Positions 58,850-64,000 of a DNA stretch of 64,000 bases are shown here, one piece after another. Source of the DNA: Hirsutella rhossiliensis (lineage: Eukaryota; Ascomycota; Sordariomycetes; Hypocreales; Ophiocordycipitaceae). A model generated the notes under the pieces. That model was not told the DNA's origin. It searched no databases and saw nothing but the letters and a program-made list of their open reading frames with translations. The DNA is taken from assembly GCF_020360975.1 (NCBI RefSeq), contig NW_025408671.1:124001-188000 (forward strand). Reading direction: 5' to 3'. Position numbers and translations under genes: made by a program. Numbering within the stretch: position 1 is the stretch's first letter; each line of letters begins with the position of its first letter.

Positions 58850-60010
58850 GAACGCCCTAGGTTTCGACGGTAGGGAGTACCTATTGCTCGGCGTACGTCT
58901 AGGTATTCGCGAACCGTTAAGGTTATCGCGGGTAGTTTTCCCTTACCTTTTCCTAGGCTTTATTCGCTATAGGGTAGGTCTAGGTCTATAATAAGTAGTC
59001 TCCTTAGTATAAGATATAGTTATAGGGGATTTCGCCCTTCTTAGCCCTATATTTATCCTCGCCTTTATTATATACTATACTCCCGTATTAGCTATAGAGT
59101 TATATCGATATATATCGCCTAGCGATATAGCTATATCTATAGTAGTTATAGTACCTCTATAGTTAGACCGACTTATCGTAGGGTTTATATTAGAAGATCT
59201 ATACTTTAAGGACTAGGCTTAGGTCGTAGAGCCTATTAGCCTCCTCTAGGCTACCGACCTTAATAAGTATAGTCGTCGCCGTCGATATCTTAGATTAAGG
59301 GCGTAGCGCCTAGGCCTAGAGGACCTCGACTTTATTCGCCTCTATAATCTTATAGAGTAATCGCTCCCTATCTACCGTCGCTACCCCTAAGGGGACGTTC
59401 TTTATAACTACCGTATACGCGCGGCGGGAGATCGTAGCCTCCGGTCCGAATACGGCCTTAACCTAGCCTTAGTCCCTCTAATAGGCTCTCGCCGCGGTAT
59501 TAAATATAACCGCGATATCTCCGCTTTAGAGGCGCCTCGCCGCTATAGCGCTTATAGCTTTTAGGGCCGTATTTACCGCCTTTACTATATCCTTTAGTTC
59601 GCGGCTTAGGATTTCGGGCGGTGCCCTAGTAGGGACCACGATAATCTCGCGTTTATAGCGCGGTAAGACCTATTTTACCGTAGCTTCGTATTAAGTTAGT
59701 CCCCTAGTCTCGGCCACGACCGCGGCCTAGGTTCGCTTAGGGCCCCTAGGGCCCGAAGCGATGCCTAGGCGGAGTTCTTCCTTAACTACCTCCTTAATTA
59801 TATCCTAGATTATCGTCTTAAAGCTCTCGTCCGCGCGGAGCACCGCCGACGACGCGCTACCGGCGCGGCTCTTCGCCCTAGAGAGCCGTTCGACTACTGC
59901 CTATACCCTGCCGAACTATGCGCTTAGGATAAAGCCCGCGAGTTCGTCGTATGCTGCTTTTTCTATGGGGTCGCTCGGCGCCTAGGCCGGTGTCGCATCG
60001 CTGCTTTAGG
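58850..60010 (-). pseudogene. LINE E ORF1, Gag-like protein with zinc knuckles
   Basis: Minus-strand frame with AAYDELAGFILSA near 59950, then SRAKSRAGSASSAVLRADES, KEVVKEELRLGIASGPRGP, YKREIIVVPTRAPPEILSRE (about 59640) and a repeated-hydrophobic RNA-binding region with KVGSLEEANRLYDLSLVLKV (about 59230). A C-x2-C-x4-H-x4-C knuckle at about 59110-59160 has all metal ligands now Tyr, and a second, degraded knuckle follows. This is the usual ORF1 of Tad-like LINEs. Confidence 0.65.
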
Positions 60011-60257
60011 TTTATTGACTCGCTCTATCGGGGTATATAAATTCGGGTAGCGTCTCTTCGCGCCACGCGCTCTAATCGAGCCTAGTGCGTCGAGGGCCGC
60101 TACTATATCCACCTACCCCTCGGCCTCGGCGCAGCATCGTTACTAAGGGTAATTAATGCTGCTAAATTAATTCCTAGTATTAGTTAGTATTTTAGTCGCG
60201 ATGCGCACCCGCTACGGGCGTATATTAGTTTCGCGAGAAGTTTTTTTTAAGAAGATC

Positions 60258-61440
60258 TATTAATATTATATATATATTAGGTTATATAGATATAATTAAA
60301 ATAGAATATATAATAACCTTTTTAATATAATTATAAATAAGAATTTTATATTTAATTACCTGCCTTATTTTAAAGTATAAGCTTATCTTATTTATATTTC
60401 TAGCCTCTCTTATCTTAAAATTAATAATAATAAAGTCGTATTAATACTATTTATATAAATAAAAATATATTATTAAATATTTAATTTAATATAATTTAGT
60501 AAGTATATACTACGTAGCTTAATTTATAGTAGTAATATAATATAATCTATATTTACTAATTATTATAGAGATATTAAGCATCGAACTTAAAATAGTAAAG
60601 TATAAGTTTACGGTTTTACCTAATTAAACTATACCCCCTAATTACTAAAAGTAGTATTATATTTATAATTAATTTTTATAAGGAATAATATTTATATTTT
60701 TAATGTTTTAAATAAATTATTTTATATAGATTCTAATTTATTTAAAATAACTAAATCTATTAAATAGAGTTAATTATAATAATTTTTATACTATTCTTCC
60801 TTATATAGGATATATATTATATTTAACTATATCCCTTTATAATAATCTAAACTTTTGCTTTTAAGTTCTTTTTAATTAATTATAATTTATCTAAAACATT
60901 TATAAAACAGTTTATAAAAAATAAAACTTCTTTATTATAAGCAGATATATACTTATATTTTTATATAGAGCAATAAATATTAATTTATTCTACTTTATAA
61001 TAATAATTAGTAGTTCTATAATTATTAATATAGTAAATATTATTTAATTCTATATCTTTAATTTACTAACCCTAACCTAAAGGATATAAAAAATAAGCAT
61101 TATTATTATTATTAAATAAATTTAAAAATCTTAATTATATATTATTAATATTTCTATAATTATTATTTATAATTTAAGTATTATAGACGAGGAATTCTAC
61201 TATAAAATCTAATTTATCTAAATAATTCATAGTTTCTATATCTATTAAAATTATATCTAAGTTATAAAAACCATATATTAACAATATAGCAGCTATTAAA
61301 TATAAAGATAATATTATAATAATTATTACATTGTTTATTTTTAAGTATTTTTTGGTAGTAAAATATAATAGGTTGAGTATTATAGTATAATATACTATAA
61401 TGTAATAAAAAATATATTTAATTTGAATGTTATTTAATTA
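60258..61440 (-). other. NUMT, right block
   Basis: The AT-rich mitochondrial-type sequence resumes after LINE E. It carries one tRNA (60567-60638). A segment near 60740-60830 resembles 52640-52710, so a mitochondrial repeat is present in both blocks. From about 61190 CpA and TpG reappear although the AT content stays high. In that part a minus-strand frame of about 55 codons without stops (NNVIIIIILSLYLIAAILLI and onward, about 61190-61340) is visible; not recognised. Confidence 0.7.
60567..60638 (-). tRNA. Mitochondrial tRNA (Val, Met or Thr), RIP-damaged
   Basis: 72 nt. Acceptor GGGGGTA pairs with TATCTCT through G-C and G-U pairs (TACCCCC before C-to-T). Anticodon stem GTAAA/TTTAC is perfect with loop CTTATAC; T stem TTAAG/CTTAA is perfect with loop TTCGATG; D arm TAGTTTAATTAGGTAAAAC. 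The anticodon now reads UAU; UAC (Val), CAU (Met) and UGU (Thr) are each one RIP-type change away. The loop CTTACAC expected of tRNA-Val is the most natural precursor. Confidence 0.65.
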
Positions 61441-62583
61441 AATAAAAAGAGGCCTTTACTCTTTTACTAGCGGCCGGCTACCTTGCGTTGACTTGGTGCT
61501 TTTTATCGGCAAGTGTATATAAAAGGAACCGTGCTATTGGGTCGAGAGTATTGCCAGACGAGACGTCTTTCGTCTTCTTACCGCTGTCTTTGTGTCTTGG
61601 AACTTTGTCGCCTAGAGGCTCCCTTGGTTCAAACAGCAAAGGAGTCGCTGGCTTAGACCACATCACATTTAGCATTCTTAATGGATTACCCTGGTACCAA
61701 TCTTCTTCTGTGCTTATCTCTCCTTACTTCTGAGGCTTAGAGGGAGCTTTCTTGCCCGCTTATAGAGTTAGCTTGTAAGCCTATTGCTATTCGTTGTTTA
61801 ATAGGGAGGGAGGGTTTTAATTAGGAAAGATAACACCCTGCGGAGTAGGTCTATGGCAGCCGCCCACTGACAGGGCCCCCTTTCCCCTTAGGGAGAGATA
61901 CCAATCAAGCTTCCTTCTTTTATTCCCTCTCTTGCTTGCTCCTGCTGTTGCATGTCGCCTTAACCTGCCCGCGCCAGCAGCAGCCGCGTGGGTAAGGTGC
62001 ATAGATGCCGTTGTTAAATAACATAGTAGCAAATTCCTAGAATGTAAAACGCCCCCAGTACTTGATTCAACTAACACTTGGGGTTTTAGATACAATCAAG
62101 CTTAAAGCCTTGCAGATGAAATTTTCCAAAGGGAGACGTGGGAAAATGCTGCCGGCAAAGGATTCTAGTCTGGAGAGCCGGGGGCCTTTCGCCTCCTCAG
62201 ATAGTTGTTGCTGGGCCACAACACTTGCAAATAGTGAGAAGGGCGCCAATGATGTCGTCCCCTGCCCATCATGATTCTTTCTGAACCATTTCAAGGATTC
62301 GGTTGGTAGATCATCGATCGTACATGGCATGGAGAAAACAGTGAACAAATGCTCAGAAGTATTAGATAGATAGAAAGCATAAAGCGTCCCTCTGCAGCCC
62401 AATGGGCCAGTTATGGGCGATATGCTGATACGTGTCGGGTAGACAGCACTTTTTATATATAGTTGTCAATATACATCTTAAATTTTCGTTCTAGAACATT
62501 TAATAGCTTGCTCTAGAATAGTTCCGAGGAAGGAGGTAAGACTTGACGCATCTTTCAGATTCGCACAGTAGACAGTAACGTGC
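61441..62583. other. Unmutated flank without a confident gene
   Basis: Composition is normal here, with CpA and TpG at usual levels. On the minus strand a frame 61478-61717 (about 80 codons, open upstream to TAA) contains EEDWYQGNPLRMLNVMWSKP and could be a last exon. Another minus-strand frame, 62067-62327 with an ATG, gives an 87-residue protein starting MPCTIDDLPTESLKWF. Neither has a recognised domain. About 62400-62583 is likely the 3' untranslated region of the next gene. Confidence 0.4.
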
Positions 62584-64000
62584 TTAAAAGAGGAGAGCCA
62601 AAGCAGAAGCAGCGACAACAGTCAGAACGCTTATAGCGTTGCCGGTGCGAGCGGAGCCGGCAGTTTTAAGGCCTGGCTTGTCGGACCCGAGGCGGCTGCT
62701 ATTTGTCGGAGTCGAAACGCCGGTGCCATTGAGCCGGCCGCCTGGGGGTGCCGGGGCACCCTGCGGGCTGTCCGGGGCGACGGTCTGTGGAGTGACATTC
62801 TCGGCAATAGTGTCGAGCATCCTCTCCAAGGGCGGGTTGGTCATTACCTCGCTTAGCGGGACCGGGGTCCTGGCGGCGACCACGTCTAGCACCGGCTTCT
62901 GGTCGACGCACTGCTCGCCGGCGCAGGCGCGTATGCACTGACACTGCGCCTCAGACTGGCACGGCTTAAAAACCGAGCCAGTCGTCATAGTTGTGCTGCC
63001 AGTGCTGCTCGACTTAACCTCGAGCTTGAGCACGAGGTTTGACATGCACTCGTCGTCGCCCTGGCACAGCTGTGGCTCACCGCAACTCCCGGCACCGCGG
63101 CTACATTTAAGTACAAGCCGCTCTTCGGCAGCCTTTTCCGGAACCGGCTCCTGACGTACATCGCTGCCCTGAATGACGACGTCGGTCAGCTTGTTGCCCT
63201 CGACCCGCAGCCGGCAGCTGTTCGAGTCCGACTGCTTGATAGTTTGGACGAAGCCGTTAAAGGAGTGCCCCTGGAATACGCTGACGACGTGGCCGTGGTA
63301 GTGCGGCTCGCAGGGCTCGTAGTGGTACCGGCGCTGAAGCTCCATGTTGACCTCGACGACGTCGACGACGAGCATGATGCTTAAGCTCTGCGCCTGCTCG
63401 GGCACTGTCTGTATGGAGAACATGCCGCCGCGGATCTCGCACGGGCATTTAGTGAGCTCGAGCATGATATCTTCGACTTGCTTTTCGGGCACACGAGTGA
63501 GGTTACTCTCGGCTGAAGTCTTTCCTTTAACCCCATATTCCGTGGTCGTCTCGCCTGAAGTCTTTCCTTTAACCCCATATTCCGTGGTCGTCTCCTTGGG
63601 CTTTGCGCCGGCCGTGGGCGCCGTGAGCACATAAGTTGGGGTCTGAAGTTGGATGTCCGGCGTGCCGGCAGTTGGCTGGAGTGAGGCGATCTTGGTCTGC
63701 TCAAGGTTGATTGAAGATCGGCCAGTCCATGTCGGATCCTTCTCGGGAGCTTTTGATTCAACATAGCCTGGAAGCCCAGCGATCGGTCGACTAGTGGCAG
63801 CGGGACCCTCCGGCCGAGGATTTATGTAGTCTATGCCCTGAGGACCCTTCTCTCCGCAGGCTCCCATTTTGGTATTTTCACACCCCTGGCGCGGTCCCTC
63901 GATTGGTCCATTGGCTGGCCACTTTGGGCCTGAGTCTGGAGAGAACGGGCATTCGGAGCAAACTTGTATAGGGTTACCGCCACCGGGCCCGTACGTAGGG
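62584..64000 (-). CDS. Probable GPI-anchored, cysteine-containing surface protein (partial, 5' end outside window)
   Basis: Open frame of at least 471 codons reaching the window edge. The first Met in view (63867) is probably internal: the frame continues upstream without a stop for 44 codons, with CSECPFSPDSGPKWPANGP and GCENTK in the same Gly/Pro-rich style. Numbered from that Met: Pro/Thr-rich linker 20-130 with two 14-residue repeats (TTTEYGVKGKTS, 93-119); a mixed domain 130-250; Cys-rich parts 255-275 and 303-320; Ser/Thr/Pro/Gly-rich stalk 360-405; hydrophobic tail 411-427 directly at the C-terminus. This is a GPI-attachment layout with small residues before the tail. Possible N-glycosylation sites at N122, N357, N380 and N389. 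No signal peptide can be seen because the N-terminus is missing. Family not recognised. Not RIP-mutated. Confidence 0.75.
   Translation of the reverse strand, partial: PTYGPGGGNPIQVCSECPFSPDSGPKWPANGPIEGPRQGCENTKMGACGEKGPQGIDYINPRPEGPAATSRPIAGLPGYVESKAPEKDPTWTGRSSINLEQTKIASLQPTAGTPDIQLQTPTYVLTAPTAGAKPKETTTEYGVKGKTSGETTTEYGVKGKTSAESNLTRVPEKQVEDIMLELTKCPCEIRGGMFSIQTVPEQAQSLSIMLVVDVVEVNMELQRRYHYEPCEPHYHGHVVSVFQGHSFNGFVQTIKQSDSNSCRLRVEGNKLTDVVIQGSDVRQEPVPEKAAEERLVLKCSRGAGSCGEPQLCQGDDECMSNLVLKLEVKSSSTGSTTMTTGSVFKPCQSEAQCQCIRACAGEQCVDQKPVLDVVAARTPVPLSEVMTNPPLERMLDTIAENVTPQTVAPDSPQGAPAPPGGRLNGTGVSTPTNSSRLGSDKPGLKTAGSARTGNAISVLTVVAASALALLF
63513..63596 (-). repeat. 42-bp tandem duplication inside the surface-protein gene
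   Basis: Two copies, at 63513 and 63555, starting CTGAAGTCTTTCC on the plus strand. In frame (14 codons), so it adds one protein repeat unit, as is common in fungal wall proteins. Confidence 0.9.

Larger units (their letters stand above)
52900..60257 (-). mobile_element. LINE E, near full-length non-LTR retrotransposon in the NUMT
   Basis: 7358 bp flanked by a 16-bp TSD TATTAATATTATATAT (52884-52899 and 60258-60273), the long, AT-rich kind made by target-primed reverse transcription. On the minus strand: ORF1 with zinc knuckles (right), APE-type endonuclease, RT, connector. The 3' end at the left carries an (ATT)n tail. A second, 5'-truncated copy is at 3964-4335/19106-19390. RIP is heavy. 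A plus-strand ORF occupies the 3' third. Confidence 0.88.

Noticed and set aside
47669..61440. Possibility that the AT-rich block is a true mitochondrial contig joined by misassembly
   Set aside because: It carries nuclear RIP damage and holds a LINE with a target duplication; neither is expected in mitochondria. The junctions still deserve read support.
62639..63764. Several ORFs of 60-127 codons on both strands overlapping the surface-protein gene
   Set aside because: Shadows in a GC-rich gene; the 62584-64000 frame is the longest, uses coherent codons and has a sensible domain layout.

Overview
The window looks like a subtelomeric-type or gene-poor island of a filamentous ascomycete (Pezizomycotina; a Sordariomycete fits best). 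From base 1 to about 61.2 kb almost every CpA and TpG has become TpA, on both strands and in every element. That is the signature of repeat-induced point mutation (RIP): Gln codons have become TAG/TAA, and Cys and His codons have become Tyr. From about 61.45 kb the composition turns abruptly normal and an intact protein gene runs off the right edge.

The mutated island is a stack of retroelements, and most insertion boundaries can be read to the base from target-site duplications (TSDs). From left to right: a LINE fragment (1-338); a small LTR element that encodes only Gag (339-2211); a truncated Gypsy relic (2212-3963); and a 5'-truncated copy of LINE E (3964-4335 and 19106-19390). That LINE copy is split by Gypsy A1 (4336-19105, 186-bp LTRs, TSD GTCGC before mutation). 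A1 is itself split by Gypsy B (6778-14615, 465-bp LTRs, TSD ATAGT). Next comes LINE D (19391-20645 and 46902-47668), split by Gypsy B2 (20646-46901, 450-bp LTRs, TSD TAAGG). B2 in turn holds Gypsy A2 (22537-29254), a young Copia element C (32609-38675, TSD ATATC) and Gypsy A3 (39904-45683, TSD CCTCT).

From 47.67 to 52.9 kb, and again from 60.26 to 61.44 kb, lies nuclear mitochondrial DNA (NUMT). It carries nad2, tRNAs and intron homing-endonuclease relics, all on the minus strand. The order nad2 - trnM - trnH - trnQ agrees with the conserved order of Sordariomycete mitochondria as I recall it. The NUMT is split by a near full-length LINE E (52900-60257) flanked by a 16-bp TSD of mitochondrial sequence.

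The most unusual theme is a long reading frame on the strand opposite gag/pol, near the 3' end of three unrelated element types: Gypsy B/B2, Gypsy A and LINE E. In B and B2 this frame is clearly homologous and ends at the same place, although most of its sequence and the adjoining LTR have diverged far more than gag-pol.

The only gene I regard as functional is the cysteine-containing, probably GPI-anchored protein on the minus strand from 62584 to beyond 64000. All transposon and mitochondrial coding regions before 61 kb are broken by many stops. Coordinates of domain relics are approximate (about 50 bp); LTR and TSD coordinates are exact by eye.
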